Assembly (NCBI RefSeq): GCF_018130545.1 | Contig: NZ_JAFCKF010000001.1 | Coordinates: 62,001-126,000 of the forward strand | DNA length: 64,000 bases | Reading direction: 5' to 3' | Source: Bradyrhizobium tropiciagri | GTDB lineage: Bacteria > Pseudomonadota > Alphaproteobacteria > Rhizobiales > Xanthobacteraceae | In this document: piece by piece, positions 53,940 to 62,949 of the stretch | How the letters are laid out: each line of letters begins with the position of its first letter | Position numbering within the stretch: position 1 is the stretch's first letter | Made by a program: the position numbers and the translations under genes | Notes under the pieces: model-generated | The model's input: only the letters and a program-made list of their open reading frames with translations | Database searches by the model: none | Told to the model about the DNA's origin: nothing

Positions 53940-55592
53940 TTAACCCAGCGCCTCGCCGGGCGACTGCTTCATCGCCTCGCGGCTGTCGCGATCAAGCTGC
54001 CGCAGCATCTTGTGCACACCGCGCTTCCGGCGGTGGAAATCGGCAAGCTCGGGCTTGGTCGGTTCGCTCAACCGCCCGAGCGCCGACATGCCGGCCATCG
54101 CGGCATTGATCGAGTTGTGCGCGCCGCTGGCGACTGCACCCAGCATCGCGGCGCCCAGCAACACGGGTTCCTGGGTTTGCGGCAACGCCACCGTGTAGCC
54201 TGTCGTGTCGGCCATGATCTGGCGCACCAGGGGGCTGCGGCTGGCGCCGCCGCCGATCACGATGGTCTTGCCGTCGACACCATGGGCCTGCAGCGCCTCA
54301 ATGACGTCGGCGAGGCCATAGGCCAGCCCGCACAGGCCGGCGATGAACAGTCGCTCCAGCGCCGACACGTCGGTGTCGAGATCGAGCCCCGCGATCACGG
54401 CGCGCGAGCCGGGATCGGCATAGGGCGACCGGTTGCCGAGGAATTCCGGCAGGACGTGAACGTTGCGCGCGAGCAGCGCGGCCGCGCCGGCATTGCCGCT
54501 GCGCGCCAGGATGCGCTTCTCGAGGTATTCGATGACGTCGACGCCGTCGTTCTTCGCGGCGAGCGAAACCTCGGCATGCGCCGGATGCGATCTGAGCAGG
54601 TGATCGATCGCAGCGCCCGCGGCGGACTGCCCGCCCTCGTTCAGCCAGAAGCCCGGCACCATGCCTTCGAAATACGGGCCCCAGACGCCGGGCACGAAGC
54701 AGGGCTCGACGGTGGTCGCCATGATGCAGGCCGACGTTCCCATGATGTAGGCAAGCCGCTGGCAGACATCGACCTCGGCACCCGAGCCATCGCGCCCGCC
54801 GATCGCGCCGACGCCGCCGGCATGGGCATCGATCAAGGAGGCACCGACCGCGGTTCCCGGCATCAGACCGAGATCGCGCGCGGCATCCTCCGACAGCCCG
54901 CGGCCGAGCGGCGAGCCGGGCGGCACGATCTCGTTGCCGATGCGGGCAAAGCGATCGGCGGCGAGCGCCTCGAGCCCGACCCGCTTGAGAAAGGACTCGC
55001 TCCAGCCACCCTCGCCCGCGACATAGGTCCATTTGCATGTGACGGTGCAGGTCGAACGCGCCAGCGAGCCGGAAGCGCGAAACGAAAGATAGTCGGCGAG
55101 ATCGAAGAAGTGCCCGGCGGCCTCGAAGGTCGCCGGCAGATGCCGCTTCAGCCAGAGGATCTTCGGGATCTCCATCTCCGGCGAAATGGCGCCGCCGACA
55201 TAGCGCAGCACCCGATCGCCGGTCGCATTGACGAATTCGGTCTCGTCCATCGCGCGGTGATCCATCCAGACCACGACATTGCGCGCGGGGTCGCCGGAAG
55301 GGCTAACCGTCAGCGGCCGGCCTGCCCGGTCGAGCACGACCAGCGAGCAGGTCGCGTCAAAGCCGATGCCCTTGACGTGTTCGGCGGCAACGGCCGCCTC
55401 CCGCATCGCATTGCGCACGGATGCGACGCAAGCCGCCCAGATGTCATCGGAGGATTGCTCGACGATATCGCCGGGCTCGTGCCAGACCCGGATCGGATGC
55501 CGGGCCGCCCCCAGCAGCTTTCCGGCTTCGTCGAACACGCCCGCGCGGGCGCTGGTGCTCCCGACGTCCACCCCGATATAGGCTTGCCGCAT
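53940..55592 (-). CDS. FGGY family kinase, D-ribulokinase-like
   Basis: A 550-residue kinase. The N-terminal ATP-binding fold starts YIGVDVGSTSARAGVFD; the segment GFDATCSLVVLD near residues 98-109 holds TCSLV, which is reported as a marker of D-ribulose kinases, with VVWMDHRAMDE near 126-136 (catalytic region) and a C-terminal IVIGGGASRSPLVRQIMAD for ATP. It would phosphorylate D-ribulose to D-ribulose 5-phosphate. GGAG lies 5 bases before the ATG. It follows the SDR gene after 117 bases that contain a short palindrome. Confidence 0.87.
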   Translation of the reverse strand: MRQAYIGVDVGSTSARAGVFDEAGKLLGAARHPIRVWHEPGDIVEQSSDDIWAACVASVRNAMREAAVAAEHVKGIGFDATCSLVVLDRAGRPLTVSPSGDPARNVVVWMDHRAMDETEFVNATGDRVLRYVGGAISPEMEIPKILWLKRHLPATFEAAGHFFDLADYLSFRASGSLARSTCTVTCKWTYVAGEGGWSESFLKRVGLEALAADRFARIGNEIVPPGSPLGRGLSEDAARDLGLMPGTAVGASLIDAHAGGVGAIGGRDGSGAEVDVCQRLAYIMGTSACIMATTVEPCFVPGVWGPYFEGMVPGFWLNEGGQSAAGAAIDHLLRSHPAHAEVSLAAKNDGVDVIEYLEKRILARSGNAGAAALLARNVHVLPEFLGNRSPYADPGSRAVIAGLDLDTDVSALERLFIAGLCGLAYGLADVIEALQAHGVDGKTIVIGGGASRSPLVRQIMADTTGYTVALPQTQEPVLLGAAMLGAVASGAHNSINAAMAGMSALGRLSEPTKPELADFHRRKRGVHKMLRQLDRDSREAMKQSPGEALG

Positions 55593-55659
55593 TTTCGCTC
55601 CGTCAGAACGCGACGACGTGTCTTCGAAACGTCATCGCGCCCTTACTTTCTCTGTCAGC

Positions 55660-55698
55660 ATCATCCGGAAAACCGGTCCCACTTTTCCGGATCATGCT
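55660..55698. repeat. Perfect 10-base inverted repeat inside the polyol operon
   Basis: ATCCGGAAAA (55663-55672) pairs exactly with TTTTCCGGAT (55683-55692) around CCGGTCCCAC. It lies between the SDR and FGGY kinase genes. The sequence matches a short palindrome I know to be frequent between genes in Rhizobiales. A GAGCATGCTCTA motif at 56575-56586 downstream of the ATPase gene may be a fragment of the same family. Confidence 0.7.
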
Positions 55699-55709
55699 TC
55701 GGCGCGAGC

Positions 55710-56483
55710 CTACCAGCAAGTGTAACCGCCATCGACCAGAACGATGCTTCCGGTCATCAGGCTCGCCGCCTCGGAGGCCAGGAACAGGACCACGGAGGCG
55801 ATCTCGTCGACCTGCCCCATTCGGGCCATCGGAGTTCCACCGATCCAGGCGTCGTACATTCTGGGGCTGTTCTTCACGAAGGCGTTCAGCGGCGTCTCGA
55901 TATAGGTCGGCGCCACGGCGTTGACGCGGACCCCGCGCGCGCCCCATTCGGCGGCGAGCGATTTGGTGAGATGGTGCACCGCGGCCTTGGAGGCGTTGTA
56001 GAAACACTGTTCCTGCGGCTTGTTGACGATGAAGCCGGACATCGAGCCGACATTGACGATGGTGCCGGATTTGGCCTTCAGCATGTGATTGCCGAAGGCG
56101 CGGCAGCACCAGAAGGTGCCGTTCAGGTTCACGTCGATGACGTTGAGCCAGTGCTCGTCGGTCACGGTCTCGGCCGGCGTCTCGCTACGCGCGATGCCGG
56201 CATTGTTGACCAGGATGTCGACCTTGCCGTATTTGCGGACCAACTCGTCGGCGACCGCAGAGACGCGGCCGGAATCCGTCACGTCCATCAGCGCGATATC
56301 GGCGTCAAAACCCTTGGCCTTCAGCGCGGCCTGCGCGTCGTTGGCAACCTTGGCGTCGCGGTCACCGATGATGACCTTGGCGCCGGCTTCGGCCAGCGCC
56401 TCGGCACAGGCGAGCCCGATGCCCTGCCCGGCGCCGGTGATGATGGCGGTCTTGCCGCCGAGCCTGAATTTCTCGAGATACAT
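55710..56483 (-). CDS. SDR family oxidoreductase, probable polyol dehydrogenase
   Basis: A 257-residue classical short-chain dehydrogenase. It shows TGAGQGIG near residues 16-23 (cofactor binding), Asp near 41 in GDRDAK that favours NAD over NADP, NNAGIA near 92-97, catalytic Ser in GSMSG near 147 and YNASK near 162-166. Being between a polyol transporter and a D-ribulokinase, it probably oxidises a pentitol (ribitol or D-arabinitol) to D-ribulose; sorbitol is an alternative. AAGGAAG precedes the ATG by about 6 bases. Confidence 0.87.
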   Translation of the reverse strand: MYLEKFRLGGKTAIITGAGQGIGLACAEALAEAGAKVIIGDRDAKVANDAQAALKAKGFDADIALMDVTDSGRVSAVADELVRKYGKVDILVNNAGIARSETPAETVTDEHWLNVIDVNLNGTFWCCRAFGNHMLKAKSGTIVNVGSMSGFIVNKPQEQCFYNASKAAVHHLTKSLAAEWGARGVRVNAVAPTYIETPLNAFVKNSPRMYDAWIGGTPMARMGQVDEIASVVLFLASEAASLMTGSIVLVDGGYTCW

Positions 56484-56583
56484 TTTCTTCTTCCTTTGCC
56501 TAGAGCCCGCATGTCGCGGGCGTGCCGCCCCGGCCAGAGCGAGATCGACTACGGAGATCGTCCGTGCTTCTTTTGAGCATGCT

Positions 56584-57591
<1,008 letters not shown>

Positions 57592-57606
57592 GGAAAAGCC
57601 TTTCTG

Positions 57607-58437
57607 CTACTTGACCGCGCCGAAGGTCAGGCCGCGGACGAGTTGCCGCTGACTGAACCAGCCGAGCACGAGAATGGGCGCGATCGCGAGCGTCGACGCC
57701 GCCGACAATTTCGCCCAGAACAATCCTTCCGGACTCGAATAGGATGCGATGAACACGGTGAGCGGCGCGGCCTCGAGCGTCGACAAATTGAGGGTCCAGA
57801 ACGCCTCGTTCCACGCCAGGATGAGGTTGAGCAGCAATGTCGAGGCGAGCCCCGGCACCGCCATCGGCGTCAGCACATAGATCAGCTCGCGCCCGATCGT
57901 GGCGCCGTCCATCCGCGCCGCCTCGAGGATGTCCTTCGGGATCTCCTTGAAATAGGTGAACAGCATCCAGACCACGATCGGCAGATTGCCGAGGCACAAG
58001 ATGAAGATCAGCCCAGTGCGGGTGTCGAGCAGGCCGACGGAGCGGAAGATCAGGTAGATCGGCACCAGCACGCCGACCGGCGGCATCATCTTGGTGGAGA
58101 GCATCCAGAGCAGCACGTCCTTGGTGCGCTTGGTCGGTGAGAACGCCATCGACCACGCCGCCGGGATTGCGATCAGCATCGCGATCAGGGTCGAGCCGCC
58201 GGCAATGATGATCGAGTTGAGCGCGTGGTGGAAGTAATCGCTGCGCTCCTGCACCGTGACGTAGTTCTCCGTGGTCCAGTGGAAGAACAGGAAGGACGGC
58301 GGGATCGCGAAGGCCTCAAGCTCGGTCTTGAAGCTCGCCAGCACCATCCAGAGGATCGGGAAGAAGATCAGGAAGCCGACCAGCCAGGCGGCTGCCGTCG
58401 AGATCACCTTGTGCCGTGTCGTGACCATCCGCGCCAT
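57607..58437 (-). CDS. Polyol/sugar ABC transporter permease (SmoG/MalG type)
   Basis: A 276-residue inner-membrane permease with six helices. The EAA coupling loop reads ILEAARMDGATIGRELIYVLTPMAVPG near residues 167-193, as in CUT1 second permeases. GGAGG precedes the ATG by about 8 bases; it starts 4 bases after the stop of the first permease. It forms the channel with the gene upstream. Confidence 0.9.
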   Translation of the reverse strand: MARMVTTRHKVISTAAAWLVGFLIFFPILWMVLASFKTELEAFAIPPSFLFFHWTTENYVTVQERSDYFHHALNSIIIAGGSTLIAMLIAIPAAWSMAFSPTKRTKDVLLWMLSTKMMPPVGVLVPIYLIFRSVGLLDTRTGLIFILCLGNLPIVVWMLFTYFKEIPKDILEAARMDGATIGRELIYVLTPMAVPGLASTLLLNLILAWNEAFWTLNLSTLEAAPLTVFIASYSSPEGLFWAKLSAASTLAIAPILVLGWFSQRQLVRGLTFGAVK

Positions 58438-58441
58438 GACG

Positions 58442-59314
58442 TTACGCCTCCAGATTCCGGCCGACGATACGAACGAGGAAGAATGCGACGATGTTGGCGA
58501 GCACCACCGCGACCAAGCCGCCCGCCGAGGCGCTGCCGACGTCGTACTGGATCAGCGCCTGCGAATAGATCAGGAAGGCGATGTTCGTGGTCTGCAGGCC
58601 GGGGCCGCCGCCTGTGGTCACGAAAATCTCCGCGAACACCGTGAGCAGGAAGATGGTCTCGATCAGGATCACCACGGTGATCGGGCGCGCCAGGTGCGGC
58701 AGCGTAATGTAGATGAATGTCGAGATCGCGCTCGCGCCATCCATCTCGGCCGCCTCCTTCTGCTCCTCGTCGAGCGATTGCAGCGCGGTCAAAAGGATCA
58801 GGGTCGCGAACGGCAACCACTGCCAGGAGATGATCAAGATCACCGAAAACAGCGGCGCGTCGTTGAACCAGTCGATCGCCGGCAGGCCGAACAGATGCGC
58901 GATCCAGGCGAACAGCCCGGAGACCGGATGCATCAACAGGTTCTTCCAGACCAGCGCGCTGACCGTCGGCATCACGAAGAACGGCGCGATCACCATCAGG
59001 CGGACGATCGAGAGCCCGACCACCTGCTGGTCGAGCAGCAGCGCCAGCGGCACGCCGAGGATGATCGTGATCGCGAGCACCGAACCGACCAGCACCAGCG
59101 TATTCTGCAGCGAGGCGAGGAAGGCCGGATCGGTCAGGAAATAGCGGAAATTCTCCAGCCCGACGAAGGATTCGGAGCCGGGGTCGAGCAAATTATAATG
59201 CAGGGTCGCGAAGTAGATCGTGAGCGCCAGCGGCACGATCATCCAGATGAACAGCAGCGCCACCGCGGGCGTGAGCAGTGTGCGTGCGAGCAGTTGGGTC
59301 TGCTGGGTCGCCAT
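58442..59314 (-). CDS. Polyol/sugar ABC transporter permease (SmoF/MalF type)
   Basis: A 290-residue inner-membrane permease starting MATQQTQLLARTLLTPAVALL. The EAA loop reads QKEAAEMDGASAISTFIYITLPHLARP near residues 191-217. The ATG at 59314 has an excellent AGGAGG 6 bases upstream, deciding it over an ATG 18 bases earlier that would itself contain that site. First permease of the transporter. Confidence 0.9.
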   Translation of the reverse strand: MATQQTQLLARTLLTPAVALLFIWMIVPLALTIYFATLHYNLLDPGSESFVGLENFRYFLTDPAFLASLQNTLVLVGSVLAITIILGVPLALLLDQQVVGLSIVRLMVIAPFFVMPTVSALVWKNLLMHPVSGLFAWIAHLFGLPAIDWFNDAPLFSVILIISWQWLPFATLILLTALQSLDEEQKEAAEMDGASAISTFIYITLPHLARPITVVILIETIFLLTVFAEIFVTTGGGPGLQTTNIAFLIYSQALIQYDVGSASAGGLVAVVLANIVAFFLVRIVGRNLEA

Positions 59315-59340
59315 CCCCGCCTCCTTCTTCAAGCAAAGGA

Positions 59341-59372
59341 GCGACCATCCCGCTGCGGGACAGGATGGTCGC
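59341..59372. promoter_or_regulatory. Stem-loop between the receptor and first permease genes
   Basis: GCGACCATCC (59341-59350) pairs perfectly with GGATGGTCGC (59363-59372); the loop contains a smaller TCCCG-CTG-CGGGA hairpin. It lies 79 bases after the receptor stop and 27 bases before the permease start on the minus strand. Such structures after binding-protein genes often stabilise or stop the upstream message so that receptor is made in excess. Confidence 0.65.
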
Positions 59373-59450
59373 GAGTGAGCCAGCTCGGGAGGTCTAAGCT
59401 GGTCGGGCGGCCAGGGCGTTCGAGACGCCTTGGCGATCGGATCGCGTCGA

Positions 59451-60764
59451 TTACTTGATGTAGCCCGCGCGCTTCATCTCGCGCTCGGTCGCAGACTGCG
59501 CGGCCGACAGCGCAGCATCGACCGTGGTCGAGCCGGACAGCGCGGCCGAGAATTGCTGGCCGACCTGGGTGCCGATGCCCTGGAATTCAGGGATCGCCGC
59601 ATATTGCACGCCGACATACGGCACCGGCTTCACGGTCGGGTGGCTCGGATCAGCCGCATCGATTGAGGCCAAAGTCATCTTGGCGAACGGCGCCGCCTTC
59701 AGATACTCGGGATTCTGATACAGCGAGGTCCGCGTTCCCGGAGGCACGTTGGACCAGCCGTCCTTCGCAGCGACCAGCTTGGTGTAATCCTTGCTGGTCG
59801 CCCAGGCGATGAACTTCTCGGCCGCATCGACCTTCTTCGAACCGGCAGGGATCGCCAGACTCCACGCCCACAGCCAGTTGGCGTTCTTGCCGAGACCGGT
59901 GTTCGGCGCCAGCGCGAAGCCGACCTTGCCAGCGACCGTGGACTGCGCCGGGTTGGTCACGAACGACGCCGCCACCGTGGCATCGATCCACATCGCGCAC
60001 TTGCCGGCGTTGAACAAAGCGAGGTTCTCGTTGAAGCCGTTCGAGGAGGCGCCGGGAGGGCCGGCCTGCTTCATCAGGTCGACATAGGTCGTGAGCGTCT
60101 TCTTCCATTCCGGCGAGTTGAACTGCGGCTCCCACTTCTCGTCGAACCAGCGCGCGCCGAACGAATTGGACATCGCGGTCAGGAACGCCATGTTCTCGCC
60201 CCAGCCGGCCTTGCCACGCAGGCAGATGCCATAGACGCCGGCCGACTTGTCGGTGAGCTTCTTGGCGGCATCGACCACGAAGTCCCAGGTCGGGCTCTCC
60301 GGCATCTTCAGGCCGGCCTTGTCGAACAGGTCGGTGCGATACATCACCATCGAGCTCTCGCCGTAGAACGGCGCGGCATAGAGCTTGCCGTCGACCGAGA
60401 CCGCATCCCTGATCTTCGGCAGGAGGTCATTGACGTCGTAGTCGGCGCCGAGCTTGTCGAGCGGCACCAACCAGTTCTTCTTGGCCCAGATCGGCACCTC
60501 ATAGGTGCCGATGGTGAGCACGTCGAACTGGCCGCCCTTGGTGGCGATGTCGGTCGTGACGCGCTGGCGCAGCACGTTCTCCTCGAGCGTCACCCATTTC
60601 ACGGTGATGTCGGGATTCTTCGCGGTGAATTCGCTGGTGAGCCCCTGCATGCGGATCATGTCGCCGTTGTTGACGGTCGCAACCGTCAGCGTGGTCTGGG
60701 CGATCGAGGGGGCAGAGATCAAAAGAGCAGCCGCGCCCGCAACGGCGCAAAGGACGTTTTTCAA
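59451..60764 (-). CDS. Polyol/sugar ABC transporter substrate-binding protein (SmoE type)
   Basis: A 437-residue periplasmic receptor (SBP family 1). The start is a TTG at 60764 with a perfect GGGAGG 6 bases upstream; it gives the signal peptide MKNVLCAVAGAAALLISAPSIAQ. The mature part begins TTLTVATVNNGDMIRMQGL and contains WVTLEENVLRQRVTTDIATKGGQFDV, close to sorbitol/mannitol receptors. It heads the seven-gene polyol operon and has a 33-base palindrome 22-54 bases upstream of its start. Confidence 0.9.
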   Translation of the reverse strand: MKNVLCAVAGAAALLISAPSIAQTTLTVATVNNGDMIRMQGLTSEFTAKNPDITVKWVTLEENVLRQRVTTDIATKGGQFDVLTIGTYEVPIWAKKNWLVPLDKLGADYDVNDLLPKIRDAVSVDGKLYAAPFYGESSMVMYRTDLFDKAGLKMPESPTWDFVVDAAKKLTDKSAGVYGICLRGKAGWGENMAFLTAMSNSFGARWFDEKWEPQFNSPEWKKTLTTYVDLMKQAGPPGASSNGFNENLALFNAGKCAMWIDATVAASFVTNPAQSTVAGKVGFALAPNTGLGKNANWLWAWSLAIPAGSKKVDAAEKFIAWATSKDYTKLVAAKDGWSNVPPGTRTSLYQNPEYLKAAPFAKMTLASIDAADPSHPTVKPVPYVGVQYAAIPEFQGIGTQVGQQFSAALSGSTTVDAALSAAQSATEREMKRAGYIK

Positions 60765-60786
60765 GGTGACCTCCCTTATGTCACGT

Positions 60787-60819
60787 TGAGCATATGCCCA
60801 CGTGTTGGGCGTATGTTCA
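60787..60819. promoter_or_regulatory. 33-base palindrome, predicted operator of the polyol operon
   Basis: The + strand TGAGCATATGCCCACG, T, GTTGGGCGTATGTTCA is a near-perfect palindrome: 12 of 16 positions of the two halves are complementary. It sits 23 bases from the receptor start codon, where a repressor or activator would contact the promoter. Thirteen bases (CATATGCCCACGT, 60791-60803) recur exactly at 62849-62861 upstream of the HAD/SorC-type regulator unit, so that regulator is the likely binder. Confidence 0.7.
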
Positions 60820-60969
60820 TACTGTCGTTAAAATTTGTCAAGCGCGCGGGTGCGCCGTCCGGCGCGATCGCGGGTTCCACTGCACGCTGGAATGGAGTTT
60901 TTGCGGGAGCGAAGAGAGCGTTGAGCGCCGAGAGGCTAGCGCTAATTGCGCCCGCAACGGGACTGCGCT

Positions 60970-61165
60970 CCCTCGCCCCGTTCTTACGGGGAGAGGGCTG
61001 GGGTGAGGGGCTCTCTCCGCGCACACGGTGACAATCGAATATGCGGAGACTCCCCCCTCACCCGGAACGCATCTGACGATGCGTCATAGCCGAAGCTCTG
61101 CTTCGGCGTTTTCAGTACGGCCGCCGAAGGCGGCCTATGCCTCTCCCCGCAAGCGGGGCGAGGCG
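60970..61165. repeat. Block of extragenic palindromes
   Basis: The 443-base gap between the polyol operon promoter and the regulator gene holds several hairpins: CCCTCGCCCCG-TTCTTA-CGGGGAGAGGG (60971-60997), GCCGAAG-CTCTG-CTTCGGC (61089-61107), GGCCGCC-GAAG-GCGGCC (61119-61134) and CCCCGC-AA-GCGGGG (61145-61158). The outer parts (GGGTGAGGGG and CCCCCCTCACCC) are inverted copies. Likely termination of the regulator gene plus dispersed repeats. No gene is seen. Confidence 0.65.
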
Positions 61166-61207
61166 AAGCGCGGTGCGTGGTTCGCTTCGAATAGACTGAT
61201 GCAGCGC

Positions 61208-62161
61208 CTAGCGGTCGAGCACGGCGCGCGCGGTGGCCTCATCGGTGATGAGGCCGTTGATCACCCGGCCCGCCAGTGCGGCCTTGATCGAGGGCACCTT
61301 CGCGATGCCGACGGCGGCCGCGATCGTGGTCGAGACCGCGGGGATCTGCGGCGGAATGCTGGTCAGCCGCTTGTTGGTGCCGCCCTTGATCAGGCGGCCC
61401 TTGGCGTCATAGGCCCAGCCGGTGACCTCGCCGATCGCGCCGAGCCGCATCATCTCCAGCAGTTCCTCGCGGGTGACGAAGCCATCGACATGAACCTGGG
61501 CCTTCTGGTCCATCTGGCCGATGCCGATCAGGCGCAGATCGGCCTTGGCGGCGACCGCCCTCACCCGCGCGATCGGGTCGATCCGGACCATGCGGTTGCG
61601 CTCGTCCTCGCTCGACATCAGGAACGGCAGCGGCATCGGGTAATGCCGCGCGCCGGTGCGGTCGGCCAGCCGCCCCACCGTGTCGTAAAAGCTCGCCGAA
61701 CCGTCGGCGGAGATATTGCCGACCAGCGAGACGATCTGGTGATCCGGCCGCTCGATCGGCGAGACCCGCTCGACCGCGGCGCGCACTGCGCGGCCGGTGC
61801 CGAGCGCCACGATCACGGGCGTCTCCGAGCGCAGCGTCGTCTCCAGCAGATTGGCGCTGCGCTCTGCAATTCCCGCATTCGACAGCGGCGCCGCCGGGTC
61901 GGTCGGCACGACGTCGCAATGCACCAGATCGAACCGCGCCTTCAGCCGCGAGGCCAGCTCCATACAGGCTGCGATGGGGTGCTCGAGCCGGAACGTGATC
62001 AGCCGCTCGGCCAGGCACAGCGACACCAGGCGCTGCGCCGAGGCCCGCGACACCTGCAGCATCTTTGCAATCTCATCCTGGGTGTGGCCGGCGATGAAAT
62101 ACAGCCAGCCGGCGCGCGCCGCATCGTCGAGACGAGACTTTTCGTTGTCGGGCGCAGCCAT
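61208..62161 (-). CDS. SorC/DeoR-type sugar-binding transcriptional regulator
   Basis: A 317-residue regulator. An N-terminal helix-turn-helix (AGHTQDEIAKMLQVSRASAQRLVSLCL, residues about 24-50) is followed by a sugar-phosphate-binding domain with ALGTGRAVRAAVE near 122-134 and GGTNKRLTSIPP near 268-279, typical of SorC, CggR and DeoR-like sensors. The ATG at 62161 lies 8 bases after the HAD gene stop, so the two are cotranscribed. It most likely senses a phosphorylated polyol product and binds the palindrome upstream of the polyol operon. Confidence 0.88.
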   Translation of the reverse strand: MAAPDNEKSRLDDAARAGWLYFIAGHTQDEIAKMLQVSRASAQRLVSLCLAERLITFRLEHPIAACMELASRLKARFDLVHCDVVPTDPAAPLSNAGIAERSANLLETTLRSETPVIVALGTGRAVRAAVERVSPIERPDHQIVSLVGNISADGSASFYDTVGRLADRTGARHYPMPLPFLMSSEDERNRMVRIDPIARVRAVAAKADLRLIGIGQMDQKAQVHVDGFVTREELLEMMRLGAIGEVTGWAYDAKGRLIKGGTNKRLTSIPPQIPAVSTTIAAAVGIAKVPSIKAALAGRVINGLITDEATARAVLDR

Positions 62162-62169
62162 CGTCCGTG

Positions 62170-62835
62170 TCAGCCTTTGATCCAGAAATCCGTCATCGCG
62201 GCAAAGATTCGATCCGCCCCGACCTGCCGCAGCAGAGCATTGCCGTCCGCCAACCGATAGTGGGTGCCGCCGACGAATCCCCATACTTTCATGCCCGCGG
62301 CCTTCGCCGCCGTCACCCCACTGACGCTGTCCTCGATCACGAGCGTGCGGCGCGGCTCGGCGCCCATCGCGCCGGCCGCATGCAGGAACAGATCCGGCGC
62401 CGGCTTGCCGTGCCTGACCATCTGCGCGGTGTAGAGCCGCGGCCCGAAGCTTGCGGCAAGACCGGTCAGCTCCAGCGAGAATTTCACTCGCGCGAGGTCG
62501 CTGGACGAGGCGACACAATACGGCAGCCGCAGTTGCGCGAGCACCGCCGCGATGCCGGCGATCGGCTTGAGCTGGGAGCGAAACGTCTCTCGGACCTGCG
62601 CCGCCAGATCGGGCACGAAATTCGCCGGCAACGGCTGCCCGACACCCCGGCAATAGTCGAGCAGGGCCGCGGTGCTGCGGCCGAGGAAGAGTTCAAGCGC
62701 CCGCTCGGTCGTCATCGCGATGCCGGCCCGGACCATCGCCTCGGCAAGACAACGGCAGCTCAATTCCTCGCTGTCGACGAGCACGCCGTCGCAGTCGAAG
62801 ATGACCAGATCGGTGTCCGGAAGCCGCGGATCCAT
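62170..62835 (-). CDS. HAD family hydrolase (phosphatase, beta-phosphoglucomutase-like)
   Basis: A 221-residue haloacid dehalogenase superfamily phosphatase. Motif I is FDCDGVLVDSE near residues 13-23 (nucleophile Asp14, acid Asp16), motif II VASSSD near 108-113, motif III Lys in RHGKPAPDLF near 140-149 and motif IV IEDSVSG near 165-171. Subfamily I with an alpha-helical cap. It probably dephosphorylates a sugar or polyol phosphate that would otherwise accumulate. First gene of the regulator unit. Confidence 0.88.
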   Translation of the reverse strand: MDPRLPDTDLVIFDCDGVLVDSEELSCRCLAEAMVRAGIAMTTERALELFLGRSTAALLDYCRGVGQPLPANFVPDLAAQVRETFRSQLKPIAGIAAVLAQLRLPYCVASSSDLARVKFSLELTGLAASFGPRLYTAQMVRHGKPAPDLFLHAAGAMGAEPRRTLVIEDSVSGVTAAKAAGMKVWGFVGGTHYRLADGNALLRQVGADRIFAAMTDFWIKG

Positions 62836-62848
62836 CCCGACATGAGAT

Positions 62849-62861
62849 CATATGCCCACGT
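62849..62861. promoter_or_regulatory. Second copy of the polyol operator core
   Basis: CATATGCCCACGT, identical over 13 bases to 60791-60803, lies 14 bases upstream of the HAD start codon on the minus strand. Flanking bases CATGAG and CATGAGCAA form a weaker match to the second half-site. This suggests autoregulation of the HAD-regulator unit; the antiporter gene on the other side starts at 62950. Confidence 0.6.
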
Positions 62862-62949
62862 CATGAGCAATAGATCAGAGTTCCGTGGTGCGATGCCGCG
62901 CCTCAAATGGTCGCGGTGCACCGCCGAGGATGCTGTGCGACAAGGCGAA

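Noticed and set aside
53739-56576. Very long open frame (over 900 codons) on the + strand opposite the kinase and dehydrogenase genes
   Set aside because: It runs antisense to three well-supported genes and its translation is rich in His, Arg, Gly and Asp without any domain; such shadows are expected in GC-rich DNA.
60970-61165. CRISPR-like array or mobile element in the repeat block
   Set aside because: The repeats are unequal hairpins without regular spacers, and there is no transposase or cas gene.
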